DNA of 43,746 nucleotides from Mycobacterium parascrofulaceum ATCC BAA-614 (GTDB lineage Bacteria > Actinomycetota > Actinomycetes > Mycobacteriales > Mycobacteriaceae), in NCBI RefSeq assembly GCF_000164135.1, contig NZ_GG770555.1, positions 769,088 to 812,833 of the forward strand. Reading direction: 5' to 3'. Positions within the stretch are counted from its first letter, which is position 1. Each line of letters opens with the position of its first letter. A model generated the notes under the pieces. The model saw nothing but the letters and a program-made list of their open reading frames with translations, searched no databases and was not told the DNA's origin. Both the position numbers and the translations under genes were made by a program. Below are positions 1-8,127 of this stretch, piece by piece.

Positions 1-203
1 CGGTGGTGCGCCCCGACCGGACCGTGGCGCGTGCCGGGCGGGACCTGGCCGCCCTCTGCGCGTGGACGGCCAGCGTGCTTGCGCCCCGCGCGGATCACGA
101 CGACGTTGACGGCCGGGCGACGATCACCGGTATCCGGACCGAGTGCAGCACCGCGTTGCTGACCGATCCCAACAACAGGGCGCCCAGACCACCGCGTCCG
201 TGA
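1..203 (+). CDS. C-terminal end of a possible FAD-dependent monooxygenase (partial)
   Basis: An open frame enters from the left edge and stops with TGA at 201-203. Its first residues (VVRPDRTVARAG) resemble the end of aromatic-ring FAD monooxygenases, where a conserved RPD...VA stretch sits near the C-terminus. Only about 66 codons are visible, so no catalytic part can be checked. The last 109 bases run antisense to the 3' end of the stress-protein gene, so the two genes would converge and overlap; the true protein could also come from another frame. The family assignment is an inference from a short motif. Confidence 0.35.
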   Translation, partial: VVRPDRTVARAGRDLAALCAWTASVLAPRADHDDVDGRATITGIRTECSTALLTDPNNRAPRPPRP

Positions 204-985
204 CTGCCCACCACGACCAGCTGAGCGAATTCGGACTTCTCGGTGAGCTGCCGGGCCGGCTCGTCGCGTTCGACCAATCGCTGCACGGACACGTCGGGAT
301 AGCGCTCCTGCCAGCCCGCCAGGTTTTCGGCCAGGCTGCGCTGCGCCTCCTCTTCCAGGGACGTCCAATCCGACTCCGGGAGTTCGGTGATGGCCACGTC
401 ACTCCACGCGTGCAAGGCCATGACGTCCACGCCGCGACGGGAAGCCTCGTCGAACGCGACCGCGGTGGCGAGCTCGGAGGCCGGCGACCCGTCGATGCCC
501 ACCAGCACCGGCGCGTCCGGCCGGTCCGGCAGCTCGTCGCCGTGGATGACGGCGACCGGGCAATGCGCGTTGCGCACCACGGTCGCGCTGACCGAACCGA
601 GCACCCCCCGGGCCAGCAACCCCCGCCCCGCCGTGCCCACCACGACCATTTCCGCGTCGTCGGACATTTTGATCAGGGCGAGCGCGGGGCTCGAATAGAC
701 GAGCTCCCGGTGGATGGCGACCCGTCGGTCGGCCGGTAACGCCTCCTCGGCGAGCTTGATCGCGTGCATGATCGCCTTCTTGCCCTCGTCCTCCAGCCGG
801 ATCGCCAGAGACTCGGGATACGGGACGGGCGGCCACGTGGCGGTGGGTGTGGTCACCGCGTGGACGACGGTCAGCGGCACTCGCCGCATCCCGGCTTCGC
901 GGGCGGCCCAGATAGCGGCGGCGTTCGATGCCGGCGAGCCGTCGACCGCGACAACGATGCCGCGCTGTTGGTCAGGTGCTGACAT
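95..985 (-). CDS. Tandem-domain universal stress protein
   Basis: A 296-residue cytoplasmic protein made of two Usp domains (about residues 8-148 and 158-291), the architecture of mycobacterial Rv2623, Rv2005c and Rv2026c. Each domain begins with a VxVDGSPAS or VGIDGSPAS strand and ends with the ATP-binding pattern G-x2-G-x9-G-S (GTAGRGLLARGVLGSVS; GSHGRGGLGALLLGSVS), so both halves should bind ATP. Such proteins are nucleotide-binding stress regulators, several of them induced by hypoxia. The ATG at 985 is preceded by a GGAGGGAG ribosome site. A DosR-like box lies 52 bases upstream. The 3' end overlaps the convergent partial frame at the left edge. Family assignment is firm; which H37Rv Usp is the orthologue is not decided. 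Confidence 0.95.
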   Translation of the reverse strand: MSAPDQQRGIVVAVDGSPASNAAAIWAAREAGMRRVPLTVVHAVTTPTATWPPVPYPESLAIRLEDEGKKAIMHAIKLAEEALPADRRVAIHRELVYSSPALALIKMSDDAEMVVVGTAGRGLLARGVLGSVSATVVRNAHCPVAVIHGDELPDRPDAPVLVGIDGSPASELATAVAFDEASRRGVDVMALHAWSDVAITELPESDWTSLEEEAQRSLAENLAGWQERYPDVSVQRLVERDEPARQLTEKSEFAQLVVVGSHGRGGLGALLLGSVSNAVLHSVRIPVIVARPSTSS

Positions 986-1037
986 TTCGTTCTCCCTCCA
1001 TCACGACCCGACGCTATTGACCCCGGGGGCCTCCGGT

Positions 1038-1057
1038 CGTGAGGCTTAAGTCCCTAA
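1038..1057 (-). promoter_or_regulatory. DosR (DevR)-type dormancy box upstream of the Usp gene
   Basis: Read on the minus strand the site is TTAGGGACTTAAGCCTCACG. Against the known DosR consensus TTSGGGACTWWAGTCCCSAA it matches 14 of 20 positions, with an intact left half-site and centre (GGGACTTAAG) and a degenerate right half. It lies 52 bases upstream of the Usp start codon, and Usp genes are classic members of the DosR hypoxia regulon. Binding is inferred from this match and position. Confidence 0.65.
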
Positions 1058-1123
1058 CCAGCGGGACGGAGGGCTGTTCACCGCACCCGTTCAGGGCGCC
1101 TTAATGCCACGGTCACCCGCCGG

Positions 1124-1261
1124 CTAGACGCGACACCGCTGCAACTGCGCGATGACCCAGAACGGCAACGCCACGAACAGTGTGCCGCCGATCAGGTTCC
1201 CCACGGTGGTGACCCCGAGGTTGGTGACCAAGCCGTGTTCGCCGACACCCCAAGTTATCCC
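1124..1261 (-). pseudogene. 3' remnant of a formate/nitrite transporter (FNT) gene
   Basis: Downstream of efeB the minus strand encodes about 45 residues ending in a TAG. They read like the last transmembrane segment of the FNT channel family: an ITWG start, then VTTVGNLIGGTLFVALPFW, where FNT proteins have a conserved (V/T)xGNxxGGxxFVxxxYW pattern. The family is normally about 250-290 residues; upstream of this piece the DNA is efeB coding sequence, so the first five helices are missing. No start codon with a good ribosome site was found for it. I read it as a decayed remnant left by a deletion that joined it to efeB. Confidence 0.5.
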
Positions 1262-1331
1262 GCCGCGCGGTGCGGTCGGATGAAACAGGTTGAGCGCCGT
1301 CCCGCGGCGGCGGCTCTCGGGGAGATTTGGC

Positions 1332-2615
1332 CTAGCCGAAAAGGCTTTGGGCGATGTAGTGGCCTTCGGCGGGCGCGGGCGGCACCGCGAAGATCGCCGA
1401 TCCGATGTGGCGAATGTATTCGTTGAGCAAGTCGTGGGCGCCCAGGCGATTCTGCAACCGGATAAAATCTTGCGGATCTTTTTGATACGAGATGAACAGC
1501 AGGCCGGCGTTGAGCTGGCCATTGGCGTCGAGGCCGTCGGTGTAGTTGTAGGACCGCCGCCGGATCATGATGCCGCCGTTGTTCTCCCGGGCCGCCAGGC
1601 CGACATGTGACATCGGGTCGATCAGCGGACTGCCGTCGGCGCTTCTGGCGGCGAAGTCCGGGGTGTCGAATTCGCGTTTGCCGCTCAACGGCGCCCCCTC
1701 TTCTTTGCTGCGGCCGAAGATCCGCTGCTGGTTGCCGATGCGGTCGACATCCCATGTCTCCAGCAGCATCCGGATCTTGCGCACCACCTGATACGTCCCG
1801 CCGGTCATCCACGGCTGGTCGCCGCCGGCGACCCAGACGAATCGGTCGTACTCCGCGTCCGTGGCGACGTTGCGGGTTCCGTCCTTGAATCCCAGCAAGT
1901 TTCGCGGGGTGTGCTGGCCCGGACCCGCCGACGCCCGGCCGAATCCCAGCACCGCCCAGGACGGCGAGACGATGTCGCGGCCCAGGCGGGCCAGATTTCG
2001 CACCGCGTGATAGCAGACCTGTGGGTCGTCGGCGCAGGCTTGCACGGAGAAATCGCCGCCGCGCAGGCGTGGGTCCAGGTTGTCGCCGTTGAGCGGGGGC
2101 AGGTCGGTGAACGCGGCGGGCCGCCGGCCGGCGAGCCCGAACCGATCGCCGAACAGCGACGGCCCCAACCCGATGGTGACGGTGAGGCTCGCGGGGCTCA
2201 GCCCGTGGGCCTCCCCCGTGTCGGTGGGAGGCTGGACGTCGACCTGTGGTTCGACGGTGCCGACGGGCTTTCCCCGCTGCAGGATCGCGGCCGCCGCCGA
2301 CCAGCGCGCCAGCAGGATCTGCAACTCGGTACGGCCGGCGCCGCCCGCCAGCGAGTAGGACATGAACATGGCGTAACGCTGTGGCGGCGTGGCGATTCCA
2401 CCCTGATGGAGCTGGCCGTAGAACGGATAGCTGCGACGCAGGTCGACGTCGTCGTCATCCTCGCCCTTTCGTCCCACCGCCAGCGCGTGGCCCGCGAAGC
2501 CGCCGCCCGCGGCGCCGACCGCGGTGCCGGTGAGCCCGGCCAACGCGGCGCCGCCGAGCATTCGCCGGCGCGAAACCGCTGTGGCGTCGCCGGGTTCGGT
2601 GGTGTCGCCGGTCAC
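1332..2615 (-). CDS. efeB: EfeB-type DyP heme peroxidase, Tat-exported
   Basis: A 427-residue dye-decolorizing peroxidase of the EfeB/YcdB type. A twin-arginine signal (SRRRMLG, residues 15-21) and a hydrophobic stretch ending near AGHALA predict Tat export of the folded heme protein. The DyP hallmark GxxDG appears as GFKDGTRN, followed by the EfeB-typical segments VVRKIRMLLETWD and NQQRIFGRSK. The PMSH segment is likely to hold the proximal heme-ligand histidine. Known EfeB proteins work with EfeO in iron uptake or oxidise heme-related substrates. The GTG start at 2615 lies two bases after the efeO stop, so the genes should be translationally linked; a TTG six bases upstream is an alternative. 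No EfeU permease gene is present nearby. Confidence 0.93.
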   Translation of the reverse strand: MTGDTTEPGDATAVSRRRMLGGAALAGLTGTAVGAAGGGFAGHALAVGRKGEDDDDVDLRRSYPFYGQLHQGGIATPPQRYAMFMSYSLAGGAGRTELQILLARWSAAAAILQRGKPVGTVEPQVDVQPPTDTGEAHGLSPASLTVTIGLGPSLFGDRFGLAGRRPAAFTDLPPLNGDNLDPRLRGGDFSVQACADDPQVCYHAVRNLARLGRDIVSPSWAVLGFGRASAGPGQHTPRNLLGFKDGTRNVATDAEYDRFVWVAGGDQPWMTGGTYQVVRKIRMLLETWDVDRIGNQQRIFGRSKEEGAPLSGKREFDTPDFAARSADGSPLIDPMSHVGLAARENNGGIMIRRRSYNYTDGLDANGQLNAGLLFISYQKDPQDFIRLQNRLGAHDLLNEYIRHIGSAIFAVPPAPAEGHYIAQSLFG

Positions 2616-2617
2616 CG

Positions 2618-3859
2618 TCAACCCGCAGACACTTTTCGGGCGACGGTCGACAGGCTCTGGTGCAGCGGCTGGATGACCGCAGTCAGCTTCGGCGCGTCGG
2701 CGGCCTTCAGCGCCGGGGTGTAGCTTGCGAAGCCGCCCAACGCGGACGGGTCGCGGTATTCGTTCAGGGTGGCCAGCACCGTGCGGAATTGCCGATCGAT
2801 CTGGTTGACCAGATTGCCGTCGATCTTCTCCAGGCCCGGCCGCAGCGACGCGAAGGCCTGCCGCGCGCCTTCGATGTTTCCCGAGAAGTCGACCAGGTCG
2901 ATGTGGCTGAAGGCCTCCTCCTCCCCGGTGATCTTCGTGTTCTGGATCTCCTCGATCAGGTCGCTGGCACCGTTGGCCAGGTCTTCGGGCTGGTAGTGCA
3001 GGAGGGCGACGATGGCGGTCAACTTGACGACGTTGCCGACCAATTCGGAGCTGAGAGCCTTCGTGCCGGCCGTGATCGTTCCGCCCTGCCACAGGTCGCG
3101 TTCGATCGCGTGGAAACCCTTCCAGCCGACCTTCGCGTCGACGGGCGTGGACTCGCGCATGTCGATCAGATAGTCGAGGTTTCCCGCATTGTCGCCGACC
3201 GCGAACCCCACCAGGACGAAGCCCTCGACCGCGGACTCCGAATGCTCCCAGGACGGCCGCGCTTTGGCGTAGGCGACCTTTGCGGCGTCGACGTTGCCCG
3301 CCTGCACGGCAGCGTCGAGTGCCCTGACCCCGTTCCCGAGCTGACCGATCTGCCCGACGACGTACGCCGCGTAGTCCCTGGCGCCCTGGTGGAGTGCGTC
3401 TGCGACGCTGCCCGTTGGCCCCACGGCGGCCCGGCCCGTTACCGTCAAAGTCTGGTATTCGTTGCTCGCGCCGGGGCAATACAGCTGATACGAGCCGCCG
3501 TCGAGGGTCACGGTGAACGAGACGGGGTCCAGCCCGGGAGCGAGGTCCTCCTTCTCGCCGACGATTCGTTCGCCCCTGAGCAACTCGACTTCGCTGATCC
3601 CCGGTGCGTTCGTGTTGGCGACCGTGAACGTCACCGGGCCGGCGGCCACGTTCGTGTTATCCAGCGCGCAGGCGTCTTTGCCGTCGCGGTTGGCCAGGGT
3701 CACCTTCACCGCCTTTGCCCCGCCGGGCCGTCCGGCTTGCGCGCGGCTCACCTCTGCGCCCGACGGCCCGCAGGCGGTCGCCGCGACGACGACCAAAGCT
3801 CCTGCCGCGAGCCGCAATCCACGACAGCGTCGCCTCTCGGCCGGACGCCGATCGGTCAC
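2618..3859 (-). CDS. efeO: EfeO-like periplasmic iron-binding lipoprotein
   Basis: A 413-residue protein with an N-terminal signal ending in VVVAATAC, so Cys30 is a probable lipid anchor. A cupredoxin-like domain follows (about residues 45-140, with the late LYCPGASNEYQTLTV strand). A C-terminal imelysin/peptidase M75 domain (about 150-410) carries the family HxxE motif in GFHAIERDLW. In EfeUOB systems EfeO delivers iron from the periplasm to the permease EfeU. The GTG start at 3859 overlaps the stop of the upstream DUF3097 gene by four bases (GTGA), and efeB follows two bases after the stop, giving a tight three-gene unit. The first-listed alternative of a longer upstream start would run through DUF3097 coding sequence and is unlikely. 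Confidence 0.92.
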   Translation of the reverse strand: MTDRRPAERRRCRGLRLAAGALVVVAATACGPSGAEVSRAQAGRPGGAKAVKVTLANRDGKDACALDNTNVAAGPVTFTVANTNAPGISEVELLRGERIVGEKEDLAPGLDPVSFTVTLDGGSYQLYCPGASNEYQTLTVTGRAAVGPTGSVADALHQGARDYAAYVVGQIGQLGNGVRALDAAVQAGNVDAAKVAYAKARPSWEHSESAVEGFVLVGFAVGDNAGNLDYLIDMRESTPVDAKVGWKGFHAIERDLWQGGTITAGTKALSSELVGNVVKLTAIVALLHYQPEDLANGASDLIEEIQNTKITGEEEAFSHIDLVDFSGNIEGARQAFASLRPGLEKIDGNLVNQIDRQFRTVLATLNEYRDPSALGGFASYTPALKAADAPKLTAVIQPLHQSLSTVARKVSAG

Positions 3860-4689
3860 GGCGCCGGCTGGGTCACGAAGTCGATGAGTTCCTCGACGCG
3901 GCCGATCAGTGCCGGCTCCAGGTCGTTCCAGTCGCGCACGCGCGAGCGGATATGACGCCAGGCCCGCGCGATGTCCGCCTGGTTGGCGTGCGGTAGGCCG
4001 AGCGCCCGGCATGCGCCGTGTTTCCACTCGACGTGCCGCGGTACGTCCGGCCAGGCCGTCAGGCCCACCCGCTCGGGTTTCACCGCCTGCCAGATGTCGA
4101 CGTAGGGGTGACCGACCACCAGCGTGTCGGAGCCGCCCGGCCCCCGCCGCACCGCGTCGGCGATCCGCGCCTCCTTCGAACCCGCAACCAGGTGATCGAC
4201 CAGCACGCCGAGCCGGCGGCCGGGGACCGGGGCGAACTCGGCCACGATGTCCGCCAGATCGTTCACGCCGCCGAGATACTCGACGACGACACCCTCGATG
4301 CGCAGGTCCTCGCCCCACACCTGCGCGACGAGTTCGGCGTCGTGGCGGCCCTCGACGTAGATGCGGCTGGCGCGGGCCATCCGGGCGCGGGCCCCCGGCA
4401 CGGCGACCGAACCGGACGCCGTCCGCGCGGGGGCCGTCGGCGCCGCGCGGCGCGGCACGGTGAGGATCACCGGCCGGCCCTCGAGCAGATACCCGGGGCC
4501 CAAAGGGAACCCGCGCACGTGGCCGCGCCGGTCTTCGAGGTCAACGCGCCCGTACTCGACCCTGACCACCGCACCGACGTAGCCGGTCTGCGCGTCCTCG
4601 ACCACCAGGCCGAGTTCGGCCGGGTGTTCGGTCGAGCGGGGCTTGCGCCGGCCCGCGGCAAGGACATCGGTTCCATAGCGATCAACCAC
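3856..4689 (-). CDS. DUF3097 family protein
   Basis: A 277-residue soluble protein of the actinobacterial DUF3097 family, recognised from its opening (MVDRYGTDVLA) and from segments such as IYVEGRHDAELVAQVWG and VGHPYVDIWQAVKP. The IYVEGRHDAELVxxVWG and LVDHL stretches resemble Toprim-like folds (a glutamate strand, then an acidic strand), so a nucleic-acid function is possible but unproven. It is the first gene of the unit DUF3097-efeO-efeB and overlaps efeO by four bases; why it travels with iron genes is unclear. Its ATG at 4689 faces a 218-base intergenic region shared with the rightward DUF3349 gene. Function unknown. Confidence 0.85.
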   Translation of the reverse strand: MVDRYGTDVLAAGRRKPRSTEHPAELGLVVEDAQTGYVGAVVRVEYGRVDLEDRRGHVRGFPLGPGYLLEGRPVILTVPRRAAPTAPARTASGSVAVPGARARMARASRIYVEGRHDAELVAQVWGEDLRIEGVVVEYLGGVNDLADIVAEFAPVPGRRLGVLVDHLVAGSKEARIADAVRRGPGGSDTLVVGHPYVDIWQAVKPERVGLTAWPDVPRHVEWKHGACRALGLPHANQADIARAWRHIRSRVRDWNDLEPALIGRVEELIDFVTQPAP

Positions 4690-4907
4690 GCGGCAATACT
4701 AGAAAGCCTTGCGGCCAAACGCGGTTACGGCGCGCCCGCTCGGGGGCATCGTGGCGAAGATCGCTCCCGCCGCCCGACCGACACCGGCGGGTAAAAAGTG
4801 TGTTTTAACTGTGTGGCGTTACTGAGCTGATGGCGTTGCCGATGGTACGTTGCTACTCGTAGGACTGCCGCTCATTCGTACATCGCGGCGGTGAGCGAGG
4901 TGGGACT

Positions 4908-5195
4908 ATGGACCTGGCACTTTGGGTGTCGAGCATCGTGGCTTTCGTGCGCGCCGGCTACCCCGCCGGCATGCCGACCACCGGATATGCACCCCTGGCC
5001 GCCCTCGCCCGCCGGCGACTTTGCGACGACGAGATCAGCGCCATCGCAAGCAAACTCATGCGGCGCCAATTCTGGCCGATCAGCTCCGTCGACATCGGTG
5101 TGGAGATCACCCGCGTCACCAACCACTTGCCGTTGCCGGCCGACGTGGAGCGCGTCGAAGTCCGCCTTCATGAGATCCGGTGCGCGCGCGGATAA
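4908..5195 (+). CDS. DUF3349 family small protein (Rv0543c-like)
   Basis: A 95-residue acidic protein of the mycobacterial DUF3349 family, whose H37Rv members include Rv0543c. It is alpha-helical in character, with GYPAGMPTTGYAPLAALARR in the N-terminal half and a conserved VDIGVEITRVTNHLP segment in the C-terminal half. No signal peptide or membrane segment is seen. The ATG at 4908 has a GAGGTGGG ribosome site six bases upstream. A possible promoter, TTGCCG-N18-TAGGAC, lies shortly upstream in the 4690-4907 gap, where I see nothing else. It converges on the patatin gene (stop 22 bases away). No function is established for the family. Confidence 0.85.
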   Translation: MDLALWVSSIVAFVRAGYPAGMPTTGYAPLAALARRRLCDDEISAIASKLMRRQFWPISSVDIGVEITRVTNHLPLPADVERVEVRLHEIRCARG

Positions 5196-5217
5196 GTGTC
5201 CCCGCGGAATCTGACTC

Positions 5218-6198
5218 TCACGGCGCATCTTTCGCCGAGCTGCCGCACGCCGCCAGGTAGTCCGGGTAGCTCCAGGTGCGCAGAAACTCCTGGCCCGCCT
5301 GCAATCCGCGTTGAAAGAGGCCGTCGCGCTGTTCGGCGGTGATGTCGAAGTCGATCGGGCTGACGCCTTCGGCGGGCACGAAGATGGTGCGCCGAACGGT
5401 GCACGGATCGTCGATGTAGGCGTTGTCCTGATTGCTCACCAGTGTCTCGATGGCGGCGATGCCCAACGAGATCGGCCCATGGACGGGATGGGTGGGCGGG
5501 ATGCCGGGACGCGCGGACAGCCGGATCCCGAACGTCGGCCACCGCGGTGCCCCGCCCGGCCGGTCGAACAGCTCCACCGGGAAATCGGAGAGCAGGCCCC
5601 CGTCGACCCACGTGGCGCTGCCCACCCGGACGGGCTCGAACACATACGGAATCGCCGACGAGGCGTGCACGGCGCGGGCCACCGGGAAGTCGTCGGGATC
5701 GATGCCGTAGGAACCGAGGTCCCAGGGGATGCGCACCAGCCGGCGTCGGGACAGGTCGCTGGCCGTCACCACGAGCGACCAGGCGAACTGGTCCGGCTCC
5801 TCGCCCGTGCGCAAGTCGCCGAACGTCCGCACGCCCAGGTCCGCGAGCAGGCCGGCGAGCAGGCGTTCCAGGTAGGCGCCGCGGTAGACCCCGTCCGACA
5901 CCAACAGTGACAGTCCCCCACCGATCAGCGGCACCCGCCCGATCAGACTGCGGTCCAGGAACTTCCGGTAGTCGATGGCCCGCATGATCTCCGCGAGCCG
6001 GCCGACCGGTTCACCCGCGACCTGCAGCGCCGCGACCAGCGCCGCCACCACCGAGCCCGCGCTGCTGCCCGCGACGCGCGGAAACCGGTAGCCCGCCCCC
6101 GACAGCGCGTCGACCGCGCCGACCAGCCCGATACCCCGAACACCGCCGCCTTCGCAGACCAGATCGGCGCGGGATGCGCTCACGGCCGCCACCACCAT
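5218..6198 (-). CDS. Patatin-like phospholipase (Rv2037c homologue)
   Basis: A 326-residue serine hydrolase of the patatin family. All three hallmarks are present: the oxyanion-hole glycine loop EGGGVRGIG near residue 16, the nucleophile elbow GSSAG near residue 45, and the dyad aspartate in WVDGGLLSDFP near residue 193. These enzymes cleave acyl chains from phospholipids or other lipids with a Ser/Asp dyad. It is the last gene of the importer operon: its ATG comes after a GAGGGGG ribosome site, 12 bases downstream of the ABC ATPase stop. The same order occurs in H37Rv (Rv2037c after Rv2038c), which supports orthology. The physiological lipid substrate is unknown. Confidence 0.92.
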   Translation of the reverse strand: MVVAAVSASRADLVCEGGGVRGIGLVGAVDALSGAGYRFPRVAGSSAGSVVAALVAALQVAGEPVGRLAEIMRAIDYRKFLDRSLIGRVPLIGGGLSLLVSDGVYRGAYLERLLAGLLADLGVRTFGDLRTGEEPDQFAWSLVVTASDLSRRRLVRIPWDLGSYGIDPDDFPVARAVHASSAIPYVFEPVRVGSATWVDGGLLSDFPVELFDRPGGAPRWPTFGIRLSARPGIPPTHPVHGPISLGIAAIETLVSNQDNAYIDDPCTVRRTIFVPAEGVSPIDFDITAEQRDGLFQRGLQAGQEFLRTWSYPDYLAACGSSAKDAP

Positions 6199-6210
6199 CG
6201 CCCTACCCCC

Positions 6211-7281
6211 TCAACAGATTCTCTTGCCGTCCACACCGAAGAAGTGCAGATGTCCCGGCTCGGGGTGCAAGCGCACCCGGCTGCCTTTTTCCGGAGGTCG
6301 GCGCCCGTCGGCGCGCGCAACGACGGGCTGGTCGATCACCTTGCCGGAGCCGGTGATCCGGCCATAGAGGTAGGCGTCCGCGCCCAGCTCCTCGACCACG
6401 TCGACCTCCATCTCCACGCCGAGACCGCCCAGTTCGAAATGCTCGGGGCGGACTCCCACCACGACCTCCCTCCCGGAGCCGGCGAGCTCCCGCGGAAGCG
6501 GGATGGGCCAATCCCCCAAGGAAACAGCGGAATCGATGACCGGCAGGGTGAACAGGTTCATCGCCGGCGACCCGATGAAACCCGCGACGAAGACGTTCAC
6601 CGGGTTGCGGTACAGCTCGCGCGGCGCCGCGAACTGTTGCAGCACGCCGTCGCGCAGCACCGCGACTCGATCACCCATGGTCATCGCCTCGACCTGGTCG
6701 TGGGTGACGTAGACGGTGGTGGTGCCGAGCCGTCGCTGCAGTGCGGCGATCTGATTGCGGGTCTGCACGCGCAGCTTGGCGTCCAGATTCGACAGCGGCT
6801 CGTCCATCAGGAAGACCCGCGGGCGCCGCACGATGGCGCGCCCCATCGCCACCCGTTGGCGCTGTCCACCGGAGAGGTCCTTGGGCTTGCGGTCCAGGTA
6901 TGGTTGCAGGTCAAGCAGTTTCGCCGCGTCCAGGACGCGGTCGCGGACCTCCGCCTTGGGCGTCTTCGCGATCTTCAGGGCGAAGCCCATGTTCTGCGCG
7001 ACCGTCATGTGCGGGTACAGCGCATAGTTCTGGAAGACCATCGCGACGTCGCGGTCCTTGGGGTCGGCCCTGGTGACGTCGCGGTCGCCGATCCAAATAC
7101 GCCCGGAGTCCAGCGTTTCCAGGCCCGCCACCATCCGCAGCGAGGTGGTCTTGCCGCAGCCCGAGGGACCGACCAGCACGACGAATTCGCCGTCCCCGAC
7201 GGTCAGGTCGAGGCCGTCCAGGGCAGGACGATCCGCCCCGGCGTAGCGCCGCGTCGCTTGCTCGAAAGTGACCGATGCCAT
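6211..7281 (-). CDS. Sugar ABC transporter ATP-binding protein (Rv2038c homologue)
   Basis: A 356-residue ATPase of the MalK/UgpC type. Visible are Walker A (GPSGCGKT, residues 38-45), the ABC signature LSGGQRQR, Walker B VFLMDEPLSNLD and the switch region VYVTHDQVEAMTMGDR. A C-terminal TOBE/regulatory domain (about 240-350) carries VVGVRPEHFEL, as in carbohydrate importers. It should sit on the cytoplasmic face and power the two permeases encoded just upstream. Only three bases separate it from the preceding permease gene. It matches Rv2038c in family, length and position. Substrate cannot be deduced from this subunit. Confidence 0.95.
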   Translation of the reverse strand: MASVTFEQATRRYAGADRPALDGLDLTVGDGEFVVLVGPSGCGKTTSLRMVAGLETLDSGRIWIGDRDVTRADPKDRDVAMVFQNYALYPHMTVAQNMGFALKIAKTPKAEVRDRVLDAAKLLDLQPYLDRKPKDLSGGQRQRVAMGRAIVRRPRVFLMDEPLSNLDAKLRVQTRNQIAALQRRLGTTTVYVTHDQVEAMTMGDRVAVLRDGVLQQFAAPRELYRNPVNVFVAGFIGSPAMNLFTLPVIDSAVSLGDWPIPLPRELAGSGREVVVGVRPEHFELGGLGVEMEVDVVEELGADAYLYGRITGSGKVIDQPVVARADGRRPPEKGSRVRLHPEPGHLHFFGVDGKRIC

Positions 7282-7284
7282 GAC

Positions 7285-8127
7285 TTACCCGTTGAGCCCC
7301 GTGACGGCGATCCCCCGGACGAAGGAGCGCTGCGCGATCGCGTAGACGACGACCAACGGCAGCATGATCAATATCGACGCCGCCATGATGATCGGCCAGC
7401 GGGCGACGTACTCGCCCCGCAGGCGTACCAGGCCGAGCGTCAGTGTGGCCAGCCTGTTGTGCTGCAGCATCAACAGCGGCCACAGGAAGTCGTTCCAGAC
7501 GTTGACCCAGGTGAGCACGGCCAGCACCATCACCGCGGGACGGGCATGGGGCAACAGGACTTGCCAATAGATCTGCCAGGGCGAACACCCGTCGAGTATC
7601 GCCGCCTCCTCCAGGTCGGTCGGCAGCGTCCGGAAGAACTGACGCATCAGGTAGGTGCCGAACGCGCTGCCGAACAGGCCGGGCACGATCATCGACCACG
7701 GGGTGTCGACCCATCCGACGGTTCGCATCAAGATGAACTGCGGGATCACGGTCACGGTCAGCGGCACCATCAACGTGCCCAGGTACAGCACGAACAGCGT
7801 GTCGCGGCCGCGGAACTGCAGCCGCGCGAACGCATATCCCGCCAGCGAGCAGAAGAAGACCTGCCCGGCGGTCACGCACCCGGCGTACAGCACGGTGTTG
7901 AAGAACATCCGCGCGAAGGGCATCAACGAGAACACCTCGGTGTAGTTGGACCACCGCGGGTGTGCGGGCCACAGCCTTGGCTCGACGATCTCGCCTTCCC
8001 CCTTCAACGAGCCCGACACCGCCCAGGCGATGGGAAACAACCAGCACCAGGCGATGCCGATCAGCGCGGTGTAGGCCAGCACGCCGCGCACGACGTGACG
8101 CGTGAAGAACCGCTCAGCTGAGGCCAC
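7285..8127 (-). CDS. Sugar ABC transporter permease, MalG type (Rv2039c homologue)
   Basis: A 280-residue integral membrane protein with about six transmembrane helices, starting near VRGVLAYTALIGIAWCWLFP. The cytoplasmic EAA loop that contacts the ATPase is visible as EEAAILDGCSPWQIYWQVLLP, with the family E-A-A...DG.....F/W....LP spacing. This is the MalG-like partner of the neighbouring MalF-like permease. Its start overlaps the end of that gene by 14 bases, and the ATPase gene follows after three bases, so all are probably co-translated. Orthology to Rv2039c is inferred from order and family. Confidence 0.94.
   Translation of the reverse strand: MASAERFFTRHVVRGVLAYTALIGIAWCWLFPIAWAVSGSLKGEGEIVEPRLWPAHPRWSNYTEVFSLMPFARMFFNTVLYAGCVTAGQVFFCSLAGYAFARLQFRGRDTLFVLYLGTLMVPLTVTVIPQFILMRTVGWVDTPWSMIVPGLFGSAFGTYLMRQFFRTLPTDLEEAAILDGCSPWQIYWQVLLPHARPAVMVLAVLTWVNVWNDFLWPLLMLQHNRLATLTLGLVRLRGEYVARWPIIMAASILIMLPLVVVYAIAQRSFVRGIAVTGLNG

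Noticed and set aside
2618..4318. Longer efeO reading to 4318 and a longer efeB reading to 3479
   Set aside because: Both extensions run through the upstream gene in another frame and would remove the lipoprotein or Tat signal from the N-terminus.
6244..8121. A 625-codon plus-strand frame opposite the ABC ATPase and permease genes
   Set aside because: Antisense to strongly conserved transporter genes; composition is typical of a GC-driven shadow.
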